Part shown: in pieces, positions 28,041-37,138 of the stretch
Numbering within the stretch: the stretch's first letter is position 1
Layout: the number at the start of each line of letters is the position of its first letter
DNA from: Bacteroides luhongzhouii
GTDB lineage: Bacteria > Bacteroidota > Bacteroidia > Bacteroidales > Bacteroidaceae
DNA: 64,000 nt
Direction: 5' to 3'
Assembly (NCBI RefSeq): GCF_009193295.2
Contig: NZ_CP059973.1
Location: forward strand, 4,650,001-4,714,000
Notes under the pieces: generated by a model
The model's database searches: none
What the model saw: only the letters and a program-made list of their open reading frames with translations
What the model was told of the DNA's origin: nothing
Made by a program: the position numbers and the translations under genes

Positions 28041-29900
28041 CTAAAAGGGAAAAATCAATGGCAATACAAAAATCATCACGATTCCCATAATAATCTGCAA
28101 CGGCAATCCTACTTTTACATAATCCATAAAGGTATATTGTCCGGCAGGCATCACCAAGGCATTAGGCGGTGTAGAGAATGGAGAAGCAAAACACATACTT
28201 GCACCTACCGTCACGGCAAACAAGAAAGGAACCGGACTGACTCCAATCTGTATGGCACTTTGCAAAGCAATCGGAGCAAGCAAAACAGCGGTAGCCGTAT
28301 TACTAATAAACATCGTCATCAACGAAGTTGTAAAATAAATACCTGCCATCAATGCAATCGGTCCGTATGATCCCAATCCGTTCACCAATGTATTGGAAAT
28401 ATATTCTGAAGCTCCCGTTTTCTCCAATGCCAGAGACATAGGGAGCATGGCAGCAATCAATACAATACTTTCCCAGTTGATCGTTTTATAAGCCGCTTCC
28501 ACATTGCGGAAACATCCCGTGAGCACCATCAATATACCCGCTATCATAACAGCTGTAACCGGAGCAACCGGAATGAAGTCAAAAACCATCATTGCCACCA
28601 TTAATACCATAATAGCAGCTGCTACCGGAGCTTTATAATCTAACGTAACTTTAGCCGCTTCCGCCAAAGGTTGCCCCAAAACAACCCAATCAGAATCTTC
28701 CTTACTAAGACGGGCTATATTATTCCAGGTTCCTTGTACCAAAAGCACGTCACCACTATGAATACGCTCATTCCCCAAATCTTGTAATAAGTATTCCTTT
28801 TTACGACGAATCCCCAATACGTTCACATTATACTTATCACGGAAACCAGCTTCTTTAATTGTCTGGTTTATCAAATTAGAGGATGGCATCAATACTATTT
28901 CAGCAATACCAATATCATAAAAATCCAGAGAGCTAGCCGTGTTTTTTGTTTCTTCCGTTGCATGGTCGCCCAAGATCTCCAACAGGTAATCTTCCGCAAA
29001 GAGTTGCACCTTATCAAAGTCTCCAGTCACATACAAAATATCCTCTACTTCTAACATCGTGTCCGGTGCAGCAAACTTTTGAGTAATCGTTTTCAGAAAA
29101 CGATGTTGCGATGCATCACCACGACGAACTTCCATAATATTCAGCCCGTATTTACGGCGAACATCCAAGTCAATAATTGTCTTCCCCAAAAGCCGTGAAT
29201 CTTTTATCACCTGTAAACGAAACAAATTACTGGAGAGTCCATATTCATTAACCAACTGTTTCAATGACTTGCCCGAACGTTTATTATCATCTTTCTGGCC
29301 TTTTTTAGAAAGAAACCATTTACTAAGCGGCATCAGAACCAGTGTACCGACAATTACACAGACAATGCCGACAGGCAGGAAAGAGAAGAAAGAAAGCGGC
29401 TCAAGTCCGGCGGAAGTCAACGTATTCTGTATCACAAGGTTCGGCGGAGTACCAATCAAAGTCATCATACCTCCCATACTACTTGCAAAAGCCAACGGCA
29501 TCAACAGCCTGCTGGGATTCATGCCGGCACTCATCGCCAGACTAACAACAATAGGAAGCATCAATGCCACCGTACCTGTATTACTGACAAACGCACCAAT
29601 GACAGAAGTCACCAACATCACCAATAGAAACAACCGAATCTCACTGGTTCCCGCAAGTTTAAGAATTCGGGAACTAATCATTTTTGCCAGTCCCGTCTGA
29701 AAAATAGCCCCTCCTACTACAAACAATCCGATCATCATAATGACTACCGAATTGGAAAAACCGGAGAGTGCCTCGTCAGGAGTTAATATCTGAAAAACAA
29801 GTAAGGCTATCAGCGCACATAGTGCCACAATATCCGAACGAATCTTACCGTTCACGAAAAAGACAGCCGAAAGAACGAGAATAATAATAGTTATTATCAT
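28041..29900 (-). CDS. SLC13/DASS-type transporter with two TrkA-C domains
   Basis: A 619-residue inner-membrane permease of the sodium-dependent anion (dicarboxylate/sulfate) superfamily. The N-terminal membrane half carries the substrate-loop motif SNTGTVALMLP and the SMGGMMTLIGTPPNLVI motif. A cytoplasmic insert at about 205-395 contains two RCK_C/TrkA-C units (DSRLLGKTIIDLD; NQTIKEAGFRDKYNVNVLGIRR) that may bind a nucleotide or regulate transport. The C-terminal half has the second set of motifs (ISNTATAVLLAPIAL, FASPFSTPPNALV). Substrate is not assignable; sulfate or dicarboxylates are usual. Monocistronic. Confidence 0.9.
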   Translation of the reverse strand: MIITIIILVLSAVFFVNGKIRSDIVALCALIALLVFQILTPDEALSGFSNSVVIMMIGLFVVGGAIFQTGLAKMISSRILKLAGTSEIRLFLLVMLVTSVIGAFVSNTGTVALMLPIVVSLAMSAGMNPSRLLMPLAFASSMGGMMTLIGTPPNLVIQNTLTSAGLEPLSFFSFLPVGIVCVIVGTLVLMPLSKWFLSKKGQKDDNKRSGKSLKQLVNEYGLSSNLFRLQVIKDSRLLGKTIIDLDVRRKYGLNIMEVRRGDASQHRFLKTITQKFAAPDTMLEVEDILYVTGDFDKVQLFAEDYLLEILGDHATEETKNTASSLDFYDIGIAEIVLMPSSNLINQTIKEAGFRDKYNVNVLGIRRKKEYLLQDLGNERIHSGDVLLVQGTWNNIARLSKEDSDWVVLGQPLAEAAKVTLDYKAPVAAAIMVLMVAMMVFDFIPVAPVTAVMIAGILMVLTGCFRNVEAAYKTINWESIVLIAAMLPMSLALEKTGASEYISNTLVNGLGSYGPIALMAGIYFTTSLMTMFISNTATAVLLAPIALQSAIQIGVSPVPFLFAVTVGASMCFASPFSTPPNALVMPAGQYTFMDYVKVGLPLQIIMGIVMIFVLPLIFPF

Positions 29901-30183
29901 ACGTAATTAAATGATTGTTTTATTTTGACTCTATCAAAACTAATTTAGGTGAACAAAAATAGAAAATACTCCAGCGTTATTAAAACAAATTAGAAATGAT
30001 TTTAGTTCATGAGACATCATTTAATATTTTAATACATTTCCCGGCTAAAAAAAAGATTCAAAACCAATCAAAACATCATACCATACAGGAAATAAAAGAT
30101 ACCATATAGCTATATCCATTCCATCATATATGATTACAGCCTTACAATATAATGTTGAAAAGCAATATATTTATGTATTATCT

Positions 30184-30214
30184 TTTGATAGTTAGAGAAC
30201 AATTCATATCTTTA
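30184..30214 (+). promoter_or_regulatory. Promoter of the PAS histidine kinase gene
   Basis: TTTG at 30184-30187 and TATCTTTA at 30207-30214 are separated by 19 bp, a good Bacteroides spacing. It lies inside the longest reading frame, so the start at 30239 is preferred. The remainder of the gap 29901-30183 is A+T-rich, with a minus-strand TATTTTTG at 29954-29961 that may serve the SLC13 gene. Confidence 0.6.
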
Positions 30215-30238
30215 CACCCTATTTATATCAAACATTTT

Positions 30239-31864
30239 ATGGCAAACAATATTTTGTTAATTTCATGGATTGGCGAAGCACATTGGGGTTATAATTATTT
30301 ACTGGTAATTATTTTACTCCTTATCATCAGCATCTTATTATATAGAATCCGCAAATTACAAAAAACAATTAAAAAGACCAATCATTCCTATCGTTTCTCT
30401 TTTGATATTCTCGACAACCTCCCTTTTCCTATCTTCGTAAAAGACATTACAAATGATTTCCGATACTATTACTGGAATAAAGAATCGGCCGCTCAATCCG
30501 GCATTAGCAGTGAAGAAGCCATCGGACATACAGACTATGAAATATACGGAGAAGAAAGAGGAGAAAAATACCGGAATATAGACAAAGAACTCGTACAAGA
30601 AAACAAAGTATATCGCAAGGAAGAAAAATATACCACCCCCGATGGAATCACACATGATACGATTGCCGTAAAATCAATTATTTCATGGGAAGGAGAAAAA
30701 AGATGGCTGTTGGCAACCCGATGGGATATCACTCAACTCAAGAATTATGAAAGAGAATTAGTTGCAGCCAAAGAAGAACTGGAAAAAGCATTGAAGAAGC
30801 AGAAACTAGCTCTAAAAAGTATTGATTTCGGACTTATCTATATTGATAAAAACTATCGGGTACAATGGGAAGAAACAAGACAAATCGCCAGTCTGGTAAA
30901 AGGAAGACAATACATACCGGGAAAAATTTGCTATCAGACCAGTGCGCTCCGTAATGAACCGTGTAGACAATGTGCTTTCAAAAAAGCAATCGAACAAGGC
31001 AAAATTATCCGACATACAATCAGAATAGACGATGTAGATTTTGAAGTGACCGCAACCCCCGTTTTCGGTGACGAAAAAGAAACTGAAATTATTGGCGGAT
31101 TACTTCGTTTTGAAAACATCACTGAAAAATTAAAAATGAACAGGATGTTGCAGGAGGCAAAGGAAAAAGCCGAAGAATCCAATCGACTGAAATCTGCCTT
31201 TCTCGCTAATATGAGCCACGAAATACGAACCCCACTAAACGCAATTGTAGGATTCTCCGAAATGGTTTGTCAAACAGAGGAGGAGGAAGAAAGACAGGAA
31301 TTCGTAAAAATTATCTCCAACAACAATATCTTATTATTGCAACTGATAGACGATATTCTGGATCTTTCCAAAATCGAAGCCGGTACCATGGAATTCACAT
31401 TTGCGCAAACTGACATTAATGAACTGATGGAAGGCATTTGCAGACAAATGCAAGAAAAAAACTCTTCACCAGAGGTACAAATCGCATTCAGAGAGAGAGC
31501 AGATCAATGTATTATAAATACGGACCGCATACGTTTATCACAGGTTATCATCAACTTTACAAATAATGCCTTAAAATTCACTTCCAAAGGTTCTATCGAA
31601 ATGGGATACCGGATTGATGAAGCAAGTGATGAAATATACTTTTATGTAAAAGATACAGGTATCGGAATTCCTGCTGACAAAATAGATAAGGTGTTCGAAC
31701 GTTTCGTCAAACTGAATTCGTTTATTAAAGGAACAGGACTCGGACTAGCCATTTGCCGTGTCATAGTAGAACGACTGGGCGGAGTGATCGGAGCAGAATC
31801 TAAAGAAGGAGAAGGTTCTTGTTTCTGGTTCAAAATTCCAAGAACAGAGAATATTGAGAAATAA
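30239..31864 (+). CDS. Membrane-anchored PAS-domain sensor histidine kinase
   Basis: A 541-residue orphan sensor kinase. One membrane helix at about residues 18-36 ([16 protein letters not shown]) is followed by a PAS domain ([16 protein letters not shown]) and a second PAS-like domain with a cysteine cluster ([20 protein letters not shown]), possibly metal- or redox-sensing. Then come a coiled linker, HisKA ([20 protein letters not shown]) and HATPase ([26 protein letters not shown]). There is no receiver domain and no adjacent response regulator. The start at 30239 is chosen because a promoter lies at 30184-30214; a longer frame begins at 30152 but precedes that promoter. Confidence 0.9.
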   Translation: MANNILLISWIGEAHWGYNYLLVIILLLIISILLYRIRKLQKTIKKTNHSYRFSFDILDNLPFPIFVKDITNDFRYYYWNKESAAQSGISSEEAIGHTDYEIYGEERGEKYRNIDKELVQENKVYRKEEKYTTPDGITHDTIAVKSIISWEGEKRWLLATRWDITQLKNYERELVAAKEELEKALKKQKLALKSIDFGLIYIDKNYRVQWEETRQIASLVKGRQYIPGKICYQTSALRNEPCRQCAFKKAIEQGKIIRHTIRIDDVDFEVTATPVFGDEKETEIIGGLLRFENITEKLKMNRMLQEAKEKAEESNRLKSAFLANMSHEIRTPLNAIVGFSEMVCQTEEEEERQEFVKIISNNNILLLQLIDDILDLSKIEAGTMEFTFAQTDINELMEGICRQMQEKNSSPEVQIAFRERADQCIINTDRIRLSQVIINFTNNALKFTSKGSIEMGYRIDEASDEIYFYVKDTGIGIPADKIDKVFERFVKLNSFIKGTGLGLAICRVIVERLGGVIGAESKEGEGSCFWFKIPRTENIEK

Positions 31865-31915
31865 CAAACAGAATGTCTGAAAAGCTTTTAGTTAAAAAAC
31901 AACCCTTACTACTAC

Positions 31916-31969
31916 AAAAAAAAGAAGAGCACCCTAAAAGTTTTGTGACTAACTTTCCGAATGCTCTTC
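31916..31969 (-). terminator. Terminator of the alcohol dehydrogenase gene
   Basis: On the minus strand GAAGAGCA pairs with TGCTCTTC (31962-31969 with 31924-31931), followed by eight T (31916-31923). It lies 85 bp past the stop at 32055 and may also act on the convergent kinase transcript. Confidence 0.65.
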
Positions 31970-32054
31970 ATATCTTGCAGCAAAGAGATCTTTTCGCTTT
32001 AGAATCTTTCAGTTATCTTCCTAATTCTACTATTTCTCTTATGTTAGGAATATG

Positions 32055-33200
32055 CTACAGTGCAGTCTCTAATATTCTACGAGCGACAGCACCTGTTACA
32101 TTTCCATTCTCGCCATATTTAGCACCACGCTCATTGAAGCGGCGTTCGATTTCCAGAATAGTTTCCTGTCCGATGTTCTCTTCATGCAAACGTGTAGTCA
32201 GTCCCAGTGAACGGAAAAATTCTTCGGTACGGCAAATCGCTTCATCAATCCGCTCTTCTCTCGTACCGGAAGTAATTCCCCAAACTCTTTCACCATACTG
32301 CAAAAGCTTATCTCCTTTTTCTTCATGAAGCACTTGCAGAGTAGCAGGAAGAACAATAGCTAACGTATGGCCATGTGTCAATCCGTGCAACGCAGTAATT
32401 TCATGCCCGATCATGTGAGTAGCCCAGTCTTGAGACACTCCCATAGCAATAAACCCATTCAATGCCATTGTAGCCGAAAGCATAAAATCAGCCATCAGTT
32501 GATAATCATGCTGGTTTTCACGAATTTTCGGAGCGATCTCCACCAAAGTTTGCAGAATACCTTCCGCCCAACGGTCCATAACGCGACTCTGTCCGGGAGT
32601 AGTCATATATTGCTCCATCACATGAACAAAGGTATCGGCCAATCCACAAGCCACCTGATGAGGAGGCAAGGTAAAGGTTACTTCCGGATCGAGAATAGAG
32701 AAGATTGGATAGTTGGCATAAAAAGGATATTTCTCTTTCGTTTCGCGGCGGGAAATAACTGCTCCGTTATTCATCTCCGAACCGGTAGCCGGCAAAGTCA
32801 ATACAGTGGAAAGAGGTACAGTATGAGTTACCGGTCGGCCGGCAAGTACTAAATCCCAGGCATCACCATCATACAGGATTCCTGCGGAAATCAATTTCGT
32901 ACCATCAATAACAGAACCGCCGCCAACAGCCAGCAAATAGTCCACTTTCTCTTCTTTTCCCAAAGCAATAGCTTTACGGAGAGTTTCGATGGCAGGATTG
33001 GGCTCGATTCCCCAGAATTCTACCGTAAAATGGTCCTTTAATGCTTCCTTTACTTGATCGTACACTCCGTTTTTCTTTACGCTTCCGCCACCAAAAGTAA
33101 TCATAATACGTTTGTCGGATGGTATTTCTTTAGCCAGCCGGGCAATCATCCCTTTTCCCATGATCAGTTTCACGGGATTTTGAAAAATAAAATTTTCCAT
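32055..33200 (-). CDS. Iron-containing alcohol dehydrogenase (butanol dehydrogenase/YqhD-like)
   Basis: A 381-residue cytoplasmic NAD(P)H-dependent aldehyde reductase or alcohol dehydrogenase of the type III family. The nucleotide motif is AVGGGSVIDGTK. Metal ligands are visible as Asp and His in GLADTFVHVMEQY and the two later histidines in MIGHEITALHGLTHGH. Full length for the BdhA/YqhD branch. Probably disposes of reductant or detoxifies aldehydes; the exact substrate is unknown. Transcribed alone, or with the 46-residue membrane protein gene immediately upstream. Confidence 0.93.
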   Translation of the reverse strand: MENFIFQNPVKLIMGKGMIARLAKEIPSDKRIMITFGGGSVKKNGVYDQVKEALKDHFTVEFWGIEPNPAIETLRKAIALGKEEKVDYLLAVGGGSVIDGTKLISAGILYDGDAWDLVLAGRPVTHTVPLSTVLTLPATGSEMNNGAVISRRETKEKYPFYANYPIFSILDPEVTFTLPPHQVACGLADTFVHVMEQYMTTPGQSRVMDRWAEGILQTLVEIAPKIRENQHDYQLMADFMLSATMALNGFIAMGVSQDWATHMIGHEITALHGLTHGHTLAIVLPATLQVLHEEKGDKLLQYGERVWGITSGTREERIDEAICRTEEFFRSLGLTTRLHEENIGQETILEIERRFNERGAKYGENGNVTGAVARRILETAL

Positions 33201-33245
33201 ATCTTAGTCTATTGTTATTATTGGGGTTATTAGTCACTATCCTTG

Positions 33246-33253
33246 CAAAGATA
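33246..33253 (-). promoter_or_regulatory. -7 box (TATCTTTG) for the alcohol dehydrogenase gene
   Basis: Minus-strand TATCTTTG 46 bp before the ADH start, with no clear -33 TTTG. It sits between the small membrane protein stop and the ADH start, so the two genes may be transcribed separately. Confidence 0.5.
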
Positions 33254-33279
33254 CATGATTTATCCGAACCCTGTCAGAC

Positions 33280-33420
33280 TCAAGCAAAGAATTGTTGTGC
33301 CACGGAAGGAACCATAGCCGACAACCAGGGTTTCATATCCTCCGCTACCAATAACCAATACAATAATAATATAATGAAAATGGCAATAGCGATACCTACT
33401 AAAACTTTTCTCTGTTTCAT
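33280..33420 (-). CDS. Small single-pass membrane protein, 46 residues
   Basis: A minus-strand reading frame from ATG at 33418-33420 to TGA at 33280-33282. It begins MKQRKVLVGIAIAIFIILLL and continues YWLLVAEDMKPW to end AQQFFA. The basic N-terminus, one strong hydrophobic helix of about 17 residues and a short amphipathic tail are typical of a real small inner-membrane protein. It lies 79 bp upstream of the alcohol dehydrogenase gene in the same direction. No family was recognised and no function is proposed. The plus-strand frame over the same DNA has poor composition. Confidence 0.55.
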   Translation of the reverse strand: MKQRKVLVGIAIAIFIILLLYWLLVAEDMKPWLSAMVPSVAQQFFA

Positions 33421-33523
33421 AATTGTTTTTGTTTAAATATTCAATATTTATAAGAACAGTTCAAGTTGAAAATTGTTCTATATCAGAAAAATGAAGGCAA
33501 AAGAGAAAAAAAGTCATATTTTG

Positions 33524-33554
33524 TTTGCTGTTTCAAACAAAGTGTCTATATTTG
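33524..33554 (+). promoter_or_regulatory. trp operon promoter
   Basis: TTTG (33524-33527), 19 bp, then TATATTTG (33547-33554): a near-perfect Bacteroides housekeeping promoter. Transcription should begin near 33561, just ahead of the Trp leader peptide start at 33578. Confidence 0.75.
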
Positions 33555-33577
33555 CCCCCATAAAATTACAAAAGACA

Positions 33578-33640
33578 ATGAGAACAATGTTAGTAAATAC
33601 ATATTGGTGGTGGCACCCGTTACAACTCCGACAGTCGTAA
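33578..33640 (+). CDS. trpL: trp operon leader peptide with three consecutive Trp codons
   Basis: A 20-codon frame, ATG at 33578 to TAA at 33638, reading MRTMLVNTYWWWHPLQLRQS. The TGG TGG TGG run is at 33605-33613. Three Trp in 20 residues is far above chance, and the frame lies between a strong promoter and a strong terminator ahead of trpB. The likely role is ribosome-mediated attenuation: stalling at the Trp codons when charged tRNA-Trp is scarce. Downstream, CGACAG (33629-33634) can pair with CTGTCG (33698-33703) in the 5' arm of the terminator, giving an antiterminator that a ribosome reaching the stop codon would cover. Confidence 0.8.
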   Translation: MRTMLVNTYWWWHPLQLRQS

Positions 33641-33691
33641 GGGAGCAGTGCTCGTATGTATATACCTCATTAAAGATATAACAAAATTGAA

Positions 33692-33730
33692 AGAGCCCTG
33701 TCGCAACCTGCGACAGGGCTCTTTTTATTT
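33692..33730 (+). terminator. trp attenuator (intrinsic terminator)
   Basis: AGAGCCCTGTCGCA (33692-33705) and TGCGACAGGGCTCT (33709-33722) form a perfect 14-bp stem with a 3-nt loop, followed by TTTTATTT. It lies 50 bp after the leader peptide stop and 50 bp before trpB. Unless antitermination occurs, it should block the whole operon. Confidence 0.88.
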
Positions 33731-33779
33731 ACCCGTTTCAAAACAGATTCAATAATAACATAAAAACAGATATAGGATT

Positions 33780-34967
33780 ATGAAAAGTTTTTTAGTTGAC
33801 CAGGATGGCTATTACGGAGAATTCGGTGGTGCTTATGTACCGGAAATCCTCCACAAATGTGTTGAGGAACTAACGAATAAGTACCTCGAAGTGATTGAAA
33901 GCGAAGATTTTAAAAAGGAATTCGACCAGTTACTGCGTGACTACGTAGGACGTCCTTCTCCACTCTATCTGGCCAAACGTCTTTCTGAAAAGTACGGTTG
34001 CAAATTGTATCTGAAGCGGGAAGACCTGAATCATACAGGTGCTCACAAAATCAACAACACCATCGGACAAATCTTACTGGCACGCCGCATGGGAAAGAAG
34101 CGTATCATCGCCGAAACCGGAGCCGGACAACATGGAGTAGCAACAGCTACCGTCTGTGCATTGATGGATATGGAATGTATCGTTTATATGGGAAAGACGG
34201 ATGTAGAACGCCAGCACATTAATGTAGAGAAAATGAAAATGTTGGGAGCCACCGTTATCCCTGTCACTTCCGGAAACATGACGCTGAAAGACGCAACCAA
34301 CGAAGCGATCCGCGACTGGTGCTGTCATCCTGCCGACACTTATTATATCATCGGATCTACCGTAGGTCCTCATCCCTACCCTGACATGGTGGCACGCCTG
34401 CAATCTGTTATCAGCGAAGAAATCAAAAAGCAACTACAAGAAAAAGAAGGACGTGATTATCCGGATTATTTGATAGCCTGCGTCGGAGGAGGAAGTAATG
34501 CTGCCGGAACGATTTATCATTATATCAACGACGAACGGGTAGGCATTATCCTGGCGGAAGCGGGAGGTAAAGGAATAGAAACCGGAATGACCGCCGCTAC
34601 CATCCAACTCGGCAAAATGGGAATTATCCACGGAGCACGTACCTACGTCATCCAAAACGAGGACGGACAGATCGAGGAGCCATACTCCATTTCCGCCGGA
34701 CTGGATTATCCGGGCATTGGTCCGATACACGCTAACCTTGCCGCCCAAAGCCGCGCCAATGTATTGGCAATCAACGACGACGAAGCGATAGAGGCTGCCT
34801 ACGAACTGACCCAACTCGAAGGTATTATCCCTGCGTTGGAATCTGCCCATGCATTAGGAGCTTTGAAAAAATTGAAGTTCAAGCCGGAAGATATTGTTGT
34901 ATTGACTGTTTCAGGACGAGGAGACAAAGATATTGAAACCTATTTGTCGTTTAACGAACAGCTATAA
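33780..34967 (+). CDS. trpB: Tryptophan synthase beta chain
   Basis: A 395-residue PLP enzyme that condenses indole with serine to give tryptophan, working in an alpha2-beta2 complex with TrpA. The PLP lysine is Lys90 in HTGAHKINN. The phosphate-binding loop is GGGSNAAG and the catalytic Glu lies in the ETGAGQHG region. It is the first structural gene of the operon, following the leader and attenuator; trpA is the last. trpB at the head of the operon differs from the enteric order. Confidence 0.97.
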   Translation: MKSFLVDQDGYYGEFGGAYVPEILHKCVEELTNKYLEVIESEDFKKEFDQLLRDYVGRPSPLYLAKRLSEKYGCKLYLKREDLNHTGAHKINNTIGQILLARRMGKKRIIAETGAGQHGVATATVCALMDMECIVYMGKTDVERQHINVEKMKMLGATVIPVTSGNMTLKDATNEAIRDWCCHPADTYYIIGSTVGPHPYPDMVARLQSVISEEIKKQLQEKEGRDYPDYLIACVGGGSNAAGTIYHYINDERVGIILAEAGGKGIETGMTAATIQLGKMGIIHGARTYVIQNEDGQIEEPYSISAGLDYPGIGPIHANLAAQSRANVLAINDDEAIEAAYELTQLEGIIPALESAHALGALKKLKFKPEDIVVLTVSGRGDKDIETYLSFNEQL

Positions 34968-35015
34968 ATAATTAGTCAACCATTATTTGTAATCAATAAT
35001 CAAGCAATTATAGAA

Positions 35016-36422
35016 ATGAAAACATTTAATTATACTACCCATAGCAAACAAGTGCTCGGAGATATGCATACTCCCGTCAGCATTTATCTGAAAGTGCGCG
35101 ACATGTATCCGCAATCCGCATTAATGGAAAGTTCCGATTATCATGCAGGAGAAAATTCCCTGTCATTTATAGCCCTTTGCCCTTTGGCAAGTATCGGTGT
35201 AAACGGTGGTATTGTTACTGCCAACTATCCCGATAATAGCCGTACGGAAGAACCGTTGACAAAAACATTCAATGTAGAAAAGGCCATGAACCGATTTATC
35301 AATCAGTTCCAGGTGACCGGAGATGATAAGAATGTATGCGGACTTTACGGATACACGACGTTTAATGCTGTGAAATACTTCGAGCATATCCCGGTGAAAG
35401 AAAGTCACGATGAACAGAATGATGCTCCGGATTTATTATACATATTATATAAGTATATCGTTGTTTTCAATCATTTCAAAAATGAACTGACATTAGTTGA
35501 AATGTTGTCCGAAGGAGAAGAAAGCGGTTTGCCGGAATTGGAAGCAGCCATCGAAAACCGGAATTATGCTTCCTATAATTTCTCTGTAACAGGCCCCGTA
35601 ACCAGCCCCATCACTGACGAAGAGCACAAAGCAAATGTCCGCAAAGGAATCGCACACTGTATGCGCGGAGATGTTTTTCAAATCGTGCTTTCCAGAAGAT
35701 TTATCCAACCTTATGCCGGAGATGATTTCAAAGTTTATCGCGCACTTCGCAGCATCAATCCTTCTCCTTATCTTTTCTACTTCGACTTCGGAGGATATCG
35801 CATCTTTGGTTCTTCGCCGGAAACACATTGCAAAATTGAAAACGACCGTGCCTACATTGATCCGATTGCCGGAACCACCCGTCGCACAGGAGACACGGTA
35901 AAAGACCGCGAATTGACGGAAGCTTTATTGGCCGACCCTAAAGAAAATGCAGAGCATGTCATGTTGGTTGATCTTGCAAGAAACGACCTTTCACGTAATT
36001 GCCATGATGTACGCGTGGTATTCTATAAAGAGCCACAATATTATAGTCATGTTATTCACTTGGTAAGCCGTGTCAGCGGTATGTTGAATGAAGGCGCAGA
36101 CAAAATAAAAACGTTTATTGACACGTTTCCGGCCGGTACGTTAAGCGGTGCTCCAAAGGTACGCGCTATGCAGTTAATCAGTGAAATCGAGCCACATAAT
36201 CGTGGCGCCTATGGTGGCTGTATCGGATTTATCGGATTGAACGGCGAATTAAACCAAGCGATCACCATCCGCACTTTTGTAAGCCGCAACAACGAGCTAT
36301 GGTTCCAGGCCGGAGGAGGTATTGTAGCACGCAGTCAGGATGAATATGAGCTACAAGAGGTAAACAACAAACTGGGAGCACTGAAAAAGGCGATTGATTT
36401 AGCAGTCAAATTAAAAAATTAG
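35016..36422 (+). CDS. trpE: Anthranilate synthase component I
   Basis: A 468-residue chorismate-utilising enzyme that makes anthranilate with the ammonia supplied by TrpG. The N-terminal ALMESSD corresponds to the LLES tryptophan feedback site of TrpE. Catalytic-domain motifs include DPIAGTTRRTGDT, LVDLARND, HLVSRVSG and the C-terminal AGGGIVARSQDEYE. Feedback inhibition by tryptophan is therefore likely in addition to attenuation. It is separated from trpG by an unusual 145-bp gap with four tandem hairpin repeats. Confidence 0.96.
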   Translation: MKTFNYTTHSKQVLGDMHTPVSIYLKVRDMYPQSALMESSDYHAGENSLSFIALCPLASIGVNGGIVTANYPDNSRTEEPLTKTFNVEKAMNRFINQFQVTGDDKNVCGLYGYTTFNAVKYFEHIPVKESHDEQNDAPDLLYILYKYIVVFNHFKNELTLVEMLSEGEESGLPELEAAIENRNYASYNFSVTGPVTSPITDEEHKANVRKGIAHCMRGDVFQIVLSRRFIQPYAGDDFKVYRALRSINPSPYLFYFDFGGYRIFGSSPETHCKIENDRAYIDPIAGTTRRTGDTVKDRELTEALLADPKENAEHVMLVDLARNDLSRNCHDVRVVFYKEPQYYSHVIHLVSRVSGMLNEGADKIKTFIDTFPAGTLSGAPKVRAMQLISEIEPHNRGAYGGCIGFIGLNGELNQAITIRTFVSRNNELWFQAGGGIVARSQDEYELQEVNNKLGALKKAIDLAVKLKN

Positions 36423-36450
36423 CCGAACATAGTGACTCACTCCCCTATTA

Positions 36451-36542
36451 TGCACGATAATTGCATAGAGTTATACATGATGACTGCATAGAGTTATGCA
36501 TGATGATTGCATAGAGTCATGCACGATGACTGCATAAAATTG
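36451..36542 (+). repeat. Four tandem 23-bp hairpin repeats between trpE and trpG
   Basis: Units start at 36451, 36474, 36497 and 36520 with consensus TGCAYGATGAYTGCATAGAGTYA. With the last bases of the preceding unit, each can fold TATGCA, seven-base loop, TGCATA; units 2 and 4 have one imperfect pair. The array ends 25 bp before the trpG ATG. It contains no spacer-like variable segments. It may slow decay, block or promote translation of trpG, or simply be a minisatellite. Confidence 0.75.
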
Positions 36543-36567
36543 AAAAACAAGCTAATTAAAATCAAAA

Positions 36568-37134
36568 ATGAAAATATTACTTTTAGATAACTACGACTCT
36601 TTCACTTATAACCTGCTACATGTAGTGAAAGAATTAGGGGCCACAGATGTAGAAGTAGTCCGCAACGACCAGATAGAACTTGATGAAGTAAATCGTTTTA
36701 ATAAAATCATTCTGTCTCCCGGACCGGGCATACCCGAAGAAGCCGGATTGTTACTACCTATTATTAAAAGATACGCTCCGACCAAAAGTATTCTGGGTGT
36801 CTGCCTGGGTCATCAGGCTATCGGCGAAGCCTTTGGAGCACATCTGAAAAACCTCAAAGAAGTATATCATGGCGTACAAACTCCGGTGAATATCATTGGT
36901 CAGGATCTGCTTTTTGAAGGGTTAGGAAAGGAAATCCCTGTCGGAAGATATCATTCCTGGGTAATCAGCCGGGAAGGATTTCCCGACTGTCTGGAAATAA
37001 CGGCAGAAAGTCAGGAGGGACAAATCATGGCAATCCGCCATAAAACGTATAATGTACATGGTATTCAGTTCCATCCCGAATCAGTATTAACTCCGCAAGG
37101 AAAAGAAATTATCAAAAACTTCTTAAACGATTAA
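36568..37134 (+). CDS. trpG: Anthranilate synthase component II (glutamine amidotransferase)
   Basis: A 188-residue class I glutamine amidotransferase that supplies ammonia to TrpE. The catalytic triad is visible as Cys79 (GVCLGHQAIG), His169 and Glu171 (FHPESVLTP). LDNYDSFTYNL at the N-terminus and LSPGPG are the family motifs. It may double as PabA, since no dedicated pabA is seen here. It ends 4 bp before trpD. Confidence 0.96.
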   Translation: MKILLLDNYDSFTYNLLHVVKELGATDVEVVRNDQIELDEVNRFNKIILSPGPGIPEEAGLLLPIIKRYAPTKSILGVCLGHQAIGEAFGAHLKNLKEVYHGVQTPVNIIGQDLLFEGLGKEIPVGRYHSWVISREGFPDCLEITAESQEGQIMAIRHKTYNVHGIQFHPESVLTPQGKEIIKNFLND

Positions 37135-37138
37135 ACTT

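Noticed and set aside
33466..33681. 71-codon plus-strand frame across the trp promoter and leader
   Set aside because: It spans the promoter boxes and the Trp leader peptide in another frame, and its composition is not protein-like.
36451..36542. CRISPR-like repeats
   Set aside because: Units abut directly with no spacers and there are no cas genes; the same holds for 25111-25242.
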